Assembly: GCF_008838325.1 (NCBI RefSeq)
Contig: NZ_CP042829.1
Location: 620,001 to 684,000, forward strand
Direction: 5' to 3'
Length of the DNA stretch: 64,000 bases
Source of the DNA: Tepidiforma bonchosmolovskayae
GTDB taxonomy: Bacteria; Chloroflexota; Dehalococcoidia; Tepidiformales; Tepidiformaceae
The notes beneath the pieces are model-generated. The model worked only from the letters and a program-made list of their open reading frames with translations, ran no database searches and was not told where the DNA came from. Shown in pieces: positions 40,222 through 49,980 of the stretch. The translations under genes were made by a program, and so were the position numbers. Within the stretch, counting starts at the first letter, position 1. Every line of letters begins with the position of its first letter.

Positions 40222-41024
40222 TGGAGCCGGGCCCGGGGCGGCCATGCGCGGTACCTGCGGAGGCCGCGGTAAGGGATTCGCGGGGGCGGCCGTGCCCAAT
40301 TGAGGTCGAGGTGTTCACGGCGGGGCCGCCTGAGCCGACGAGCGTGTCACGGTACGCCTTTCCCGGGGCGGCAGTGCTTCGGCCGGGGCGGAGTGCGTAC
40401 GTTGTGGGCGGCGACCTCGCGCCGGCGACGGTCGTTGCGGCGTATGCGGCAGGTTTCTTCCCGTGGCCGGAGCGCCCGGAGGCGGAGCTGGTCTGGTGCT
40501 CGCCGGATCCGCGGGCAGTGCTGCCGGTGGCAACGTTCACGGTGCCGCAGCGGCTGGGGCGGACGATCCGGCAGGGGAGGTTCCGGGTGACGGTGGATGC
40601 GGCGTTCGAGGCGGTCATCCGTTCGTGCGCGGAGCGGCCGGAGGGGACGTGGATCATCCCGGCGCTCATCGAGGGGTACTGCGCGCTGCACCGGCTCGGG
40701 TGGGCGCACAGCTTCGAGGTGTGGCACGACGGGGAGCTGGCCGGCGGCCTGTACGGGGTGGCGTACGGGGCGATGTTCGGGGCGGAGTCGATGTTTTCGC
40801 GGGTGCGGGATGCCTCGAAGGTGGCGGTGGCGGCGATGGTGCAGCACTGCCGGGCGCTGGGGGTCGAGCTGATTGATATCCAGGTACTGAACGACCACAC
40901 GGCGCGGATGGGCGGCATTGAGATTTCCCGGGATGCGTACCTGGAGCTGCTGGGGCGGGCGGCGCGGCGGACCGTCGCCTGGCACCGGGCCGGCGCGGCA
41001 GAGGGCCTGGCGGGCTGCGGGTGA
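40221..41024 (+). CDS. aat: Leucyl/phenylalanyl-tRNA--protein transferase
   Basis: Aat adds Leu or Phe from tRNA to proteins with N-terminal Arg or Lys, marking them for ClpAP-type degradation. The 267-residue protein has AAYAAGFFPWPE, VWCSPDPRAVLP, SFEVWHDGELAGGLYGVAYG with AMFGAESMFSR, and LIDIQVLNDHTARMGG. The N-terminal 55 residues before the core are longer than usual. The start overlaps the thioesterase stop by one base. Confidence 0.95.
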   Translation: MEPGPGRPCAVPAEAAVRDSRGRPCPIEVEVFTAGPPEPTSVSRYAFPGAAVLRPGRSAYVVGGDLAPATVVAAYAAGFFPWPERPEAELVWCSPDPRAVLPVATFTVPQRLGRTIRQGRFRVTVDAAFEAVIRSCAERPEGTWIIPALIEGYCALHRLGWAHSFEVWHDGELAGGLYGVAYGAMFGAESMFSRVRDASKVAVAAMVQHCRALGVELIDIQVLNDHTARMGGIEISRDAYLELLGRAARRTVAWHRAGAAEGLAGCG

Positions 41025-41098
41025 CGTCCGAACGGCCCGCGACGCCGGCGCCGATTGGGAGCACACTAGGGGGAACCTGAACCTGCGGAGGGAGAGGG

Positions 41099-41488
41099 AT
41101 GACCTCGACGCGGCCGACCCCTGTTGGTCTGTACCACCTGCTGACGGACTTCGAGTGCCCGGCGGCGAGCGTGCGGGTGTTCCGCATGCGGGGCGAAGGC
41201 GATGCGGTTGGTTCCCATGTGCACCGGCGTTCGATGCAGATGTACCTGGCGATCGAAGGGACGGTGGTAGTGGAGGTCGACGGCGTGGAGACGGTGCTGA
41301 AGCCGTACGAGGTGCTGACGGTGTGGCCGGGGAGCGTGCACCGTGCGAGCCCGCTGGACGGCGAGGCGGTGGTAGCGAACATTTCGATTCCGCCGCTCGG
41401 TGCGGACGACCAGGTGCCGGCCACGTCGGCGCCGGAGCCGGCCGACCGGCAGCTTCCGCGGGGCAGCGCCGCCGACGTGGAAGACTGA
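41099..41488 (+). CDS. Small cupin-domain protein
   Basis: 129 residues forming a single cupin barrel. Motif 1 is GSHVHRRSMQMYLAIEGTV (His residues and Glu as metal ligands) and motif 2 is VWPGSVHRASPL. A GGAGGGAGAGGG ribosome site precedes the ATG. Such small cupins can be isomerases, dioxygenases or sugar-binding proteins; no reaction can be named. It lies between aat and leuB. Confidence 0.82.
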   Translation: MTSTRPTPVGLYHLLTDFECPAASVRVFRMRGEGDAVGSHVHRRSMQMYLAIEGTVVVEVDGVETVLKPYEVLTVWPGSVHRASPLDGEAVVANISIPPLGADDQVPATSAPEPADRQLPRGSAADVED

Positions 41489-41531
41489 GGCGGCTATGAG
41501 AACCCCGGTCGACGGTGACCGGCGGGGCCGG

Positions 41532-41537
41532 GAGAAT
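41532..41537 (+). promoter_or_regulatory. -10 element GAGAAT of a possible leaderless leuB promoter
   Basis: GAGAAT ends 8 bases before the leuB ATG at 41546, the same geometry as the other leaderless candidates here. The first base departs from TANNNT. Confidence 0.3.
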
Positions 41538-41545
41538 ACGGGGCC

Positions 41546-42634
41546 ATGGCTACGTTTCGCATCCTGGTGACGCCGGGCGACGGTATCGGCCCGGAGGTGA
41601 TGGAAGAGGCGCTGAAGGTGCTGGGGCGGGTGCAGCAGCGCTTCGGGCATGAGTTCCTCTACGAGGAGGAGACGATCGGCGGGGCGGCGATCGACCGGTA
41701 CGGGGTGGCGCTGCGGCCGGAGACCATTGCGAAGGCGAAGGCATCGCACGCGGTGCTGTTCGGGGCGGTGGGCGGACCGAAGTGGGATGACCCGCGGGCG
41801 AGCGTGCGCCCGGAGGACGCCATCCTTGGGATGCGGAAGCAGCTGGGGCTGTTCGCGAACCTGCGGCCGGTGCGGGTTTCGCCGGAGCTGATCGGCGAGA
41901 GCACGCTGAAGCCGGAGGTGCTGCAGGGCGTCGACATGGTCGTCATCCGGGAGCTGACCGGCGGGCTGTACTTCGGGAAGCCGAAGCGTCGCTGGGAGAA
42001 CGCGGAAGGGCGGCAGGCGGTCGACACGCTGCGGTACAGCGAGCGGGAGGTCGCGCGGGTATGCCACGTGGCGTTCCAGCTGGCGCGGCAGCGCCGGAAG
42101 AAGGTCACCAGCGTCGACAAGGCGAACGTGCTGCGGACGGGACAGCTGTGGCGGGAGATTGCGACAGAGGTGGGGAAGCAGTACCCGGACGTGGAGCTGG
42201 AGCACATCCTGGTGGATGCGTGCGCGATGTACCTGGTGCGCCGGCCGGCGAGCTTCGACGTGATCGTGACGGAGAACATGTTCGGGGACATCCTGACGGA
42301 CGAGGCGGCGATGCTGGCCGGTTCGATGGGGATGATGCCCTCGGCGAGCCTCGGGCGGCAGCGGAAGGACGGCACAGGCATCGGGCTGTACGAGCCGATT
42401 CACGGGAGCGCGCCGGACATCGCGGGGCAGGGGAAGGCGAACCCGCTGGCGATGATCCTGAGCGCGGCGATGATGCTGCGGCTCTCGCTGGGGCTGGAGC
42501 AGGAAGCGAAGGCCGTGGAGGACGCCGTGGACGCCGTCATCCGCGAGGGGCTGCGGACCCCGGACATTGCGGGGCCGGGCGCGAAGGTGGTGGACACGCG
42601 GACGATGGGCAGCGCGGTGGCGGAACGGATCTAG
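41546..42634 (+). CDS. leuB: 3-isopropylmalate dehydrogenase
   Basis: LeuB oxidatively decarboxylates 3-isopropylmalate with NAD. The 362-residue protein shows [19 protein letters not shown], the substrate loop [37 protein letters not shown] and the NAD-selecting [18 protein letters not shown]. It is separated from leuCD by three unrelated genes. leuA is not in the window. Confidence 0.97.
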   Translation: MATFRILVTPGDGIGPEVMEEALKVLGRVQQRFGHEFLYEEETIGGAAIDRYGVALRPETIAKAKASHAVLFGAVGGPKWDDPRASVRPEDAILGMRKQLGLFANLRPVRVSPELIGESTLKPEVLQGVDMVVIRELTGGLYFGKPKRRWENAEGRQAVDTLRYSEREVARVCHVAFQLARQRRKKVTSVDKANVLRTGQLWREIATEVGKQYPDVELEHILVDACAMYLVRRPASFDVIVTENMFGDILTDEAAMLAGSMGMMPSASLGRQRKDGTGIGLYEPIHGSAPDIAGQGKANPLAMILSAAMMLRLSLGLEQEAKAVEDAVDAVIREGLRTPDIAGPGAKVVDTRTMGSAVAERI

Positions 42635-42697
42635 GCAGGCGTCGGCGGGGACGCCGCGCGCGGTGCGGCTGCGCCGGGGAATGAAGGAGGAGCAGTG

Positions 42698-43732
42698 ATG
42701 CCGGTTTCGAACACGTGCGTGAAGACGGGCGAGGGCCAGGTCGGGATGCTGCAGATCCCGTACCCGGACGCTCCAGGGCCGGGGCAGGCGCTGGTTCGTA
42801 CGCGGCTCTCGACCATCTGCGGGAGCGACATCCACGTGGTGGACCACCTGCCGGTGCCGGCGGGCGTGCCGATGGGGCACGAGGCGGTGGGCACGGTAGA
42901 GGCGGTGGGCGCGGGGGTCACGGCGTTCCGGCCGGGGGACCGGGTGGTGGTGAGCTGCCTGCTCTGCTGCGGGACGTGCCGGCGGTGCATGGAGGGCGAC
43001 CACCAGGTGTGTGAGACGTTCAACGCGCCGGCGAACCTGCTGTTCGGGGCGCAGGGTGAGTTCTTCCTGGTCAACGGGGCGCAGACATCGATGGCGAAGG
43101 TCCCGGACAGCCTCGAGGACGAGCAGGTGCTGTTCGTGACCGACATTATGTCGACAGGGTTTGCGGCGATTGAGCGGGCGGAACTGAAGCCGGGGGATAC
43201 GGTAGCGATTTTCGCGCAGGGCCCGGTGGGGCTGTGCGCGACGGCGGGGGCGCGGACGTACGGCGCGGGGCTGATCATCGCGGTCGAGGGGATTCCCGAG
43301 CGGGCAGCAATGGCGAAGCGGTTCGGCGCGGACGTGGTGGTGGACCCGGCGAACGCGGTGGCGGAGATCATGCGGCTGACCGGCAACCGGGGCGTGGACG
43401 TGGCGGTGGAAGCGCTGGGGCACGAGGTGACGTTCCAGAACGCGTGTGCGGTGGTGCGGAACGGGGGCACGGTGAGCTCGGTCGGCGTGTACGGCGGCTA
43501 CACAGAGCTGCGGCTGCCGACCGGAGGGTCGTTCATGCACCGGAAGATTGTGACGACGCTCTGCCCGGTCGGGACCGCGCGGATGGAGCGGCTGATGGCG
43601 CTCATCCAGGGCGGCAAGGTGGACCTGCGGCCGCTGCTGACTCATTCGATGAAGCTGAGCGAGACCCCGGCCGGGTACGAGCTGTTCCGGAAGCGGGAGG
43701 GCGGGGTGCTCAAGATCGCGCTGCGGCCGTGA
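42698..43732 (+). CDS. Zinc-dependent medium-chain alcohol dehydrogenase
   Basis: About 344 residues. The catalytic zinc site is in STICGSDIHVVD and GHEAVG; the structural zinc loop is CLLCCGTCRRCMEGDHQVC. The NAD(P)-binding part has VAIFAQGPVGLCATAGARTYG. It would oxidise a secondary alcohol or related compound; TDH-like and SDH-like relatives share this build. An AAGGAGGAGCAGTG ribosome region precedes the ATG at 42698, with a GTG three bases earlier as an alternative. Its stop overlaps the start of the next small gene. Confidence 0.93.
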   Translation: MPVSNTCVKTGEGQVGMLQIPYPDAPGPGQALVRTRLSTICGSDIHVVDHLPVPAGVPMGHEAVGTVEAVGAGVTAFRPGDRVVVSCLLCCGTCRRCMEGDHQVCETFNAPANLLFGAQGEFFLVNGAQTSMAKVPDSLEDEQVLFVTDIMSTGFAAIERAELKPGDTVAIFAQGPVGLCATAGARTYGAGLIIAVEGIPERAAMAKRFGADVVVDPANAVAEIMRLTGNRGVDVAVEALGHEVTFQNACAVVRNGGTVSSVGVYGGYTELRLPTGGSFMHRKIVTTLCPVGTARMERLMALIQGGKVDLRPLLTHSMKLSETPAGYELFRKREGGVLKIALRP

Positions 43733-43953
43733 CCGGCCCGGAGGGCGTACGGCGGCTGGTCTTCGTGTGCCGGCCGCCGCACGAGTTCGTGGCCTGGGAG
43801 CTGCCGGCATGGGCCGCGGCGGTAGCGGGCGACCTCGCGGGCATCATTGAGGTGGAGGTGCGCCACCCGGACCCGGAGATGGACGGTTCGTGCCGGTGGT
43901 GCGGTGCGCGGCGCGGCGAGGTGGTGCGGCTGGTCGACGGGAAGCTCGCGTAG
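43729..43953 (+). CDS. Small 74-residue protein coupled to the alcohol dehydrogenase gene
   Basis: A short protein starting with GTG inside GTGA, overlapping the alcohol dehydrogenase stop, which supports real translation. It contains RLVFVCRPPHEFVAWELPAW and a C-terminal cysteine pair SCRWCGARRGE, possibly half of a zinc site. No family is recognised. Codon use resembles its neighbours. It ends 30 bases before the carboxylase ATG. Confidence 0.55.
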   Translation: MTGPEGVRRLVFVCRPPHEFVAWELPAWAAAVAGDLAGIIEVEVRHPDPEMDGSCRWCGARRGEVVRLVDGKLA

Positions 43954-43969
43954 CCGGCGCGGGCTGTGG

Positions 43970-43975
43970 TTGAAT
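43970..43975 (+). promoter_or_regulatory. -10-like element TTGAAT before the carboxylase alpha-subunit gene
   Basis: TTGAAT ends 8 bases before the ATG at 43984, consistent with leaderless transcription. The match to TANNNT is imperfect at the second base. Confidence 0.3.
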
Positions 43976-43983
43976 GCGCGGCG

Positions 43984-45861
43984 ATGTTTGCGGCGGTGCT
44001 GGTTGCGAACCGGGGCGAAATCGCCGTGCGCATTGTGCGGACGCTGCGGCGGATGGGGGTGCGGGCGGTGGTCGCGGTCTCGCCGGCGGACCGCGACGGC
44101 CTGGCGGCGCGGGAGGCGGATGCGGCGGCGCTGCTGCGGGGGTCGCCGGCGCCGGAGAGCTACCTCGACGGGGAGCAGCTGATCGCAGCGGCGCGGGCAT
44201 TCGGCTGTGCAGCGATTCACCCCGGGTACGGCTTCCTTGCGGAATCGGCGGCGTTCGCGCGGGCGTGCGCCGCCGCGGGAATCGTGTTCATCGGGCCGCC
44301 GCCGGAGGCGATGGAGGCGCTGGGGGACAAGGCGCGGGCGCGGCAGTTCGCGGCGCGGCTCGGCATCCCGGTGGTGCCCGGGTTCGACGGCGACGGGGAC
44401 GACGCAGCGCTGCGGGCGGCGGCGGAAGGGGTGGGGTTCCCGCTGCTCATCAAGGCGCGCGCCGGCGGCGGCGGGCGCGGGATGCGGCTGGCGCGTACGC
44501 CGGACGAGCTGGCGGGGCTGCTGGCGGAGGCGCGGCGCGAGGCGGAGGCGGCTTTCGGGGATGGAGGGCTGCTGCTGGAGCGGCTGGTCGAGCGGCCGCG
44601 GCACATTGAGGTGCAGGTGCTGGCGGACCGGCACGGGACGGTGCTCCACCTCTGGGAGCGGGAGTGCTCGGTGCAGCGGCGGCGGCAGAAGCTGGTGGAG
44701 GAGGCGCCAAGCCCGGCGGTCGATGCAGCGCTCCGGGCGGAGCTGACGGAGGCGGCCGTCCGGCTCGCCCGGGAAGCGGGGTACGTGAACGCGGGGACGG
44801 TGGAGTTCCTCGTGGGCGACCCGGGGCCGGACGGACGGCGGCCGTGGTACTTCCTCGAGGTGAACCCGCGGCTGCAGGTGGAGCACCCGGTGACCGAGGC
44901 GGTCACCGGGCTGGACCTCGTGGAGCTGCAGGTGCGGATTGCCGCGGGGGAGCGGCTGCCGTTCGGCCAGGAGGAGGTGGATCTGCGGGGCCACGCCATC
45001 GAATTCCGCATCAACGCGGAGGACCCGCGGGAGGGGTTTCGGCCGACGGGCGGCGAGGTGCGCTGGTGGCCGGGTGCGGCGACGGCCGGGTGGCGGATCG
45101 ACGCAGGCTACGCGGACGGGGACCGGGTGCCGGGGTACTACGACTCGCTGGCGGCGAAGGTGGTGGTGCACGGGCACGACCGGGAGGAGGCGCTGCGGCT
45201 GGCGCGGGGCGTGCCGCCGGGACTGATCGAAACGCCGCGGACGACGGCGCCGCTGGTGCAGGTGCTGGCGACCGACCCGGAGTTCGTGCGCGGCGAGGTG
45301 CACGTGGAGTGGCTGGAGGCGCGGCTGGAGGAGCTGCTGGCGCGTGCCGGTGCGCCGGAGGGGGCGTGGGCGGCGGCGCGAGCCGCAGCCGGGCTGGCGG
45401 CAGGGGCAGGAGCGTTCGCCGGGCCGGCGTGGATCGGGGCGGGGCGCGCGGCGCTCTGGATGACGGACGGCTGGACGGCCAGGGATGCGCTGGCCGCCGA
45501 GGGAGGGGCGGAGGGATTCCGGGCAGTGTGCGCCGGCGGGCGGCTCGTGGTGGAAGGGCCGGGCGGGGAGCTCTGGACGTTCTGGCCGGCGTGGCCGGCG
45601 CCCCCGGCACGGCGGGCGGACGGGGAGGGCGGGCCGGCGGGGACGGTGGCGGTCGCGCCGCTGGCGGGAACCATTGCGGCAGTGCTGGTACAGCCGGGGC
45701 AGGAGGTCGCGGCGGGGCAGGTGCTGGCGGTGATCCACGCGATGAAGATGGAGCACCCGGTGCGCGCGGATGCGGATGGGCGCGTGGCGGAGGTGTGCAC
45801 CGCCCCGGGGGCGACGGTCGCGGCCGGGGAGGTGCTCGTCCGGCTGGAGGTCCGGGCCTAG
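43984..45861 (+). CDS. Acyl-CoA carboxylase alpha subunit (biotin carboxylase + BCCP)
   Basis: 625 residues. Biotin carboxylase starts with VLVANRGEIAVRIVRTLRRM, then HPGYGFLAESAAFARAC, the ATP-grasp loop KARAGGGGRGMRL, and LEVNPRLQVEHPVTE. The C-terminal 75 residues form the biotin carrier domain with the biotinylated Lys at 588 in AMKMEHPV. The enzyme carboxylates acetyl-, propionyl- or methylcrotonyl-CoA together with a separate carboxyltransferase, very likely the one at 47650. The ATG at 43984 begins exactly at the conserved N-terminus. Confidence 0.93.
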   Translation: MFAAVLVANRGEIAVRIVRTLRRMGVRAVVAVSPADRDGLAAREADAAALLRGSPAPESYLDGEQLIAAARAFGCAAIHPGYGFLAESAAFARACAAAGIVFIGPPPEAMEALGDKARARQFAARLGIPVVPGFDGDGDDAALRAAAEGVGFPLLIKARAGGGGRGMRLARTPDELAGLLAEARREAEAAFGDGGLLLERLVERPRHIEVQVLADRHGTVLHLWERECSVQRRRQKLVEEAPSPAVDAALRAELTEAAVRLAREAGYVNAGTVEFLVGDPGPDGRRPWYFLEVNPRLQVEHPVTEAVTGLDLVELQVRIAAGERLPFGQEEVDLRGHAIEFRINAEDPREGFRPTGGEVRWWPGAATAGWRIDAGYADGDRVPGYYDSLAAKVVVHGHDREEALRLARGVPPGLIETPRTTAPLVQVLATDPEFVRGEVHVEWLEARLEELLARAGAPEGAWAAARAAAGLAAGAGAFAGPAWIGAGRAALWMTDGWTARDALAAEGGAEGFRAVCAGGRLVVEGPGGELWTFWPAWPAPPARRADGEGGPAGTVAVAPLAGTIAAVLVQPGQEVAAGQVLAVIHAMKMEHPVRADADGRVAEVCTAPGATVAAGEVLVRLEVRA

Positions 45862-45878
45862 GCGCGCGGCAGGGTACG

Positions 45879-45908
45879 GCGAGGGGCTCCCCACCGGGAG
45901 CCCCTCGC
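45879..45908. terminator. Bidirectional terminator between convergent genes
   Basis: GCGAGGGGCTCCC and GGGAGCCCCTCGC pair perfectly over 13 bp with a CACC loop. It lies 17 bases after the carboxylase stop and 24 bases from the 3' end of the opposite gene. Confidence 0.75.
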
Positions 45909-45932
45909 GCTACTTCGGCGGAGCGGAGCCGG

Positions 45933-47522
45933 TCAGTTGCCGCGTTCGGGGCCGCCCGGGACCGGCCGGGGCGGGACGACACCGCCGCCGCCGGGCTGCT
46001 CTTCGAGCTTCGAGATATCGAGGGAGGGGTCGAGGCTCTTCGCGACGGCGATGATGTCGTCGCGGGAGACCACGGGGCTGACGCCCTTCGAGTAGCCGCT
46101 GACGTTGAAGCTCTTTCCGTCCGCGGTCATCCAGGTGATGCTGGAGTCGGCGATCCAGCCGGAGAAGCTGCCCGGCTTCGGCGCGTCGGGCGCGGCGTAG
46201 ACGGAGACGTCGATGACGTCGGCGCCTTTTTCGAGCGTCCAGAACAGCGCGTAGCTGGCGAAGAAGTCTTTCGGGCGCGGGCAGCCGGAGGCGATATCGC
46301 TGACCGTGAGGTTCTTCGAGGTGATGGCATAGCCGGCGGGAGGAGTGGGCGGACGGAGGCCAAGCTTCGCGAGGTCGGCTTCGGCGAGGGTGCGCTGCTG
46401 GATGAAGCAGGCGTCGGTGAAGGAGGGATCGAGGGCGCGGGCGGCGGCGCGGACGAGGTCAGCGCTGCCGGGTCCATCCTTGCTTCCGTACCAGATGGAG
46501 AACTGGAGGCCGTTTGCGGTCCAGCTGGCGCCGTACTGGTCGAGGTAGCCGGGGTAATCGACCGTGGCGCCGGCGGGGAGGCCGGTGACGGAGACGCCGA
46601 GGCTCTCGCCGCCGGGCGCGTTCCACTGGGCGTACAGGCCGAGGCCTTCGGTGGGGCGGATGGAGGTATCGCACGACGGTGCGGGCTTGCGGAAGGTGGT
46701 GATGTGGACCTCCGCGAGCTTGAAGCGGTCCGGGATGGCGGGGCGCGGGTCGCCGATGCCGGAGACTGCGAGGCTGGCCCAGTCGCCGTCGACGGCGACC
46801 CAGAAGCACTGCTGGTCGAAGCCGGAGATCATTTGCGCGATGACTTCGCGGAGGACATCGGCGGCGCGGGGGTCGGGCTTGACTGGGTAGGCGGTGGTGC
46901 CGGTGTCCACCGGCATCACGGGGTAGGCGTTGACGTAGACGGCGAAGAGGTAGCCGAGGGCCGAGAAGGTCGCTCCGTCGGAGCGGAGGACGGGTGCTGC
47001 CGGCTCGCTACTGGCGGTCTGGCTGATGTAGACCTCGAGGCCGGTGGCGGTGTGCCGCCAGGAGGTAGAGAGCGACGGGCGGGGGCTGCCGGTCGGCGTG
47101 CCGTCCGGCGTGCAGTCGGCAATGGCGGAGAGGGAGAGGCTGGTCAGCTCGAACCCGGAGCGCGGGACACGGGGCGCGACACCGGCGGCGGCGAGGTCGA
47201 CCGAGGACGCGCCGAGCGCATCGGCGGGGAGCGGTGCCGCGCAGCCGGAAGGGCCGCCGTACGGGCCGCCCTTCGGAGCTGCGGAGTCTTCGCCGCCGCG
47301 GCCGACGGAGGTGGGGATGCCGGGCCGGGCGACTCCGGGACCAGCGCCCTGGGCGGGGGGCCGGGTGGCAACCGGGGCGCCGGACGCGGGCGGCGTGGCG
47401 GCGTCGTCATCGAAAAGGGCGCGGGCGGTGAGCACGCCGGCGCCGAACAGCGCAACGGCAGCGACGCCGGCAATGGCCCAGCCGAGCGGACCGGAGAGTT
47501 TCAGCGGGGGATTCGACGGCAT
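45933..47522 (-). CDS. Membrane-anchored protein with three tandem copies of an unknown domain
   Basis: 529 residues. One membrane helix at residues 13-34 (WAIAGVAAVALFGAGVL), then a disordered Pro/Gly-rich stretch to about 110. Three repeats of roughly 130 residues follow (about 112-245, 255-390, 395-515). Each starts with a strand and a Cys (FELTSLSLSAIADCT; FKLAEVHITTFRKPAPSCD; YAITSKNLTVSDIASGCP), has a central aromatic strand (ATFSALGYLFAVYV; ASWTANGLQFSIWY; ITWMTADGKSFNVSGY) and ends in a helix such as LVRAAARALDPSFTD or IIAVAKSLDPSLDI. It faces outside. No family is recognised. Confidence 0.72.
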   Translation of the reverse strand: MPSNPPLKLSGPLGWAIAGVAAVALFGAGVLTARALFDDDAATPPASGAPVATRPPAQGAGPGVARPGIPTSVGRGGEDSAAPKGGPYGGPSGCAAPLPADALGASSVDLAAAGVAPRVPRSGFELTSLSLSAIADCTPDGTPTGSPRPSLSTSWRHTATGLEVYISQTASSEPAAPVLRSDGATFSALGYLFAVYVNAYPVMPVDTGTTAYPVKPDPRAADVLREVIAQMISGFDQQCFWVAVDGDWASLAVSGIGDPRPAIPDRFKLAEVHITTFRKPAPSCDTSIRPTEGLGLYAQWNAPGGESLGVSVTGLPAGATVDYPGYLDQYGASWTANGLQFSIWYGSKDGPGSADLVRAAARALDPSFTDACFIQQRTLAEADLAKLGLRPPTPPAGYAITSKNLTVSDIASGCPRPKDFFASYALFWTLEKGADVIDVSVYAAPDAPKPGSFSGWIADSSITWMTADGKSFNVSGYSKGVSPVVSRDDIIAVAKSLDPSLDISKLEEQPGGGGVVPPRPVPGGPERGN

Positions 47523-47649
47523 AGTTCCTCCAGAGGGGCTGGTATCCCTTCCACGAAGGAAACGCCGGACAGGGGACGGCGTGTTCCCGGCCGTTGGAGG
47601 GCGTCTTACTGATTTCTTTCGACGGCCATGGGGGCGCCGGGAGGGCGGT

Positions 47650-49266
<1,617 letters not shown>

Positions 49267-49389
49267 TGGGCAACCTGGCGGGAGCGGTCTGGCGGGAGAT
49301 TATCGCGCAGTTCGACGGGGGAGCAGGCGCAGAAGCCCGGAAGGCGCAGGAGCCCTAGACTTTGGCAGAATCCGCCGGGGGTTGCCGGG

Positions 49390-49980
49390 ATGGTCCTGAG
49401 CGATCGCACGATTCGCCGCGAGCTTGCGGCGGGGAATATCGAGATCGAGCCGCTGGGCGAGGATGCGATCCAGCCGGCGAGCGTGGACCTGCGGCTGGGG
49501 CACCAGTTTCGGGTGTTCCGGAACTCGCGGGTGCCGTTCATCGACGTGAAGCAGGAGTACCCGGACCTGACGGAGCTGGTGACGGCGACGGACGAGCAGC
49601 CGTTCATCCTGCACCCCGGGGAGTTTGCGCTGGCGGTGACGCTGGAGCGGGTGCGGCTGCCGGATTTCATCGTCGGGCGGCTGGAGGGGAAGTCGTCGCT
49701 CGGGCGGCTGGGGCTGCTGGTGCATTCGACGGCGGGGTACGTGGACCCGGGCTGGAACGGGGCGCTGACGCTGGAGCTTTCGAACGTCGCGAACCTGCCG
49801 ATCGCGCTGTACCCGGGGATGAAGGTTTCGCAGATTTCGTTCCTGCGGCTGACGGAGCCGGCAGAGCACCCGTACGGGTCGCGGGAGGCGGGGAGCAAGT
49901 ACCAGGGGCAGGAGGGGCCGACGCCGAGCCGGTACTACCTGAACTTCCGGAAGCGGGAGGAACGGGGGAGTTCAGGCTAG
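49390..49980 (+). CDS. dcd: dCTP deaminase
   Basis: Dcd converts dCTP to dUTP for thymidylate synthesis. The 196-residue protein starts MVLSDRTIRRELAAGNIEIE and has QPASVDLRLGHQF, the nucleotide-binding GKSSLGRLGLLVHSTAGYVD and the catalytic Glu in ALTLELSN. The C-terminal KYQGQEGPTPSRYY closes the active site. It is divergent from the carboxyltransferase gene, with CAGAAT at 49366-49371 as a possible -10 box, and its 3' end overlaps the next convergent gene by 9 bases. Confidence 0.96.
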   Translation: MVLSDRTIRRELAAGNIEIEPLGEDAIQPASVDLRLGHQFRVFRNSRVPFIDVKQEYPDLTELVTATDEQPFILHPGEFALAVTLERVRLPDFIVGRLEGKSSLGRLGLLVHSTAGYVDPGWNGALTLELSNVANLPIALYPGMKVSQISFLRLTEPAEHPYGSREAGSKYQGQEGPTPSRYYLNFRKREERGSSG

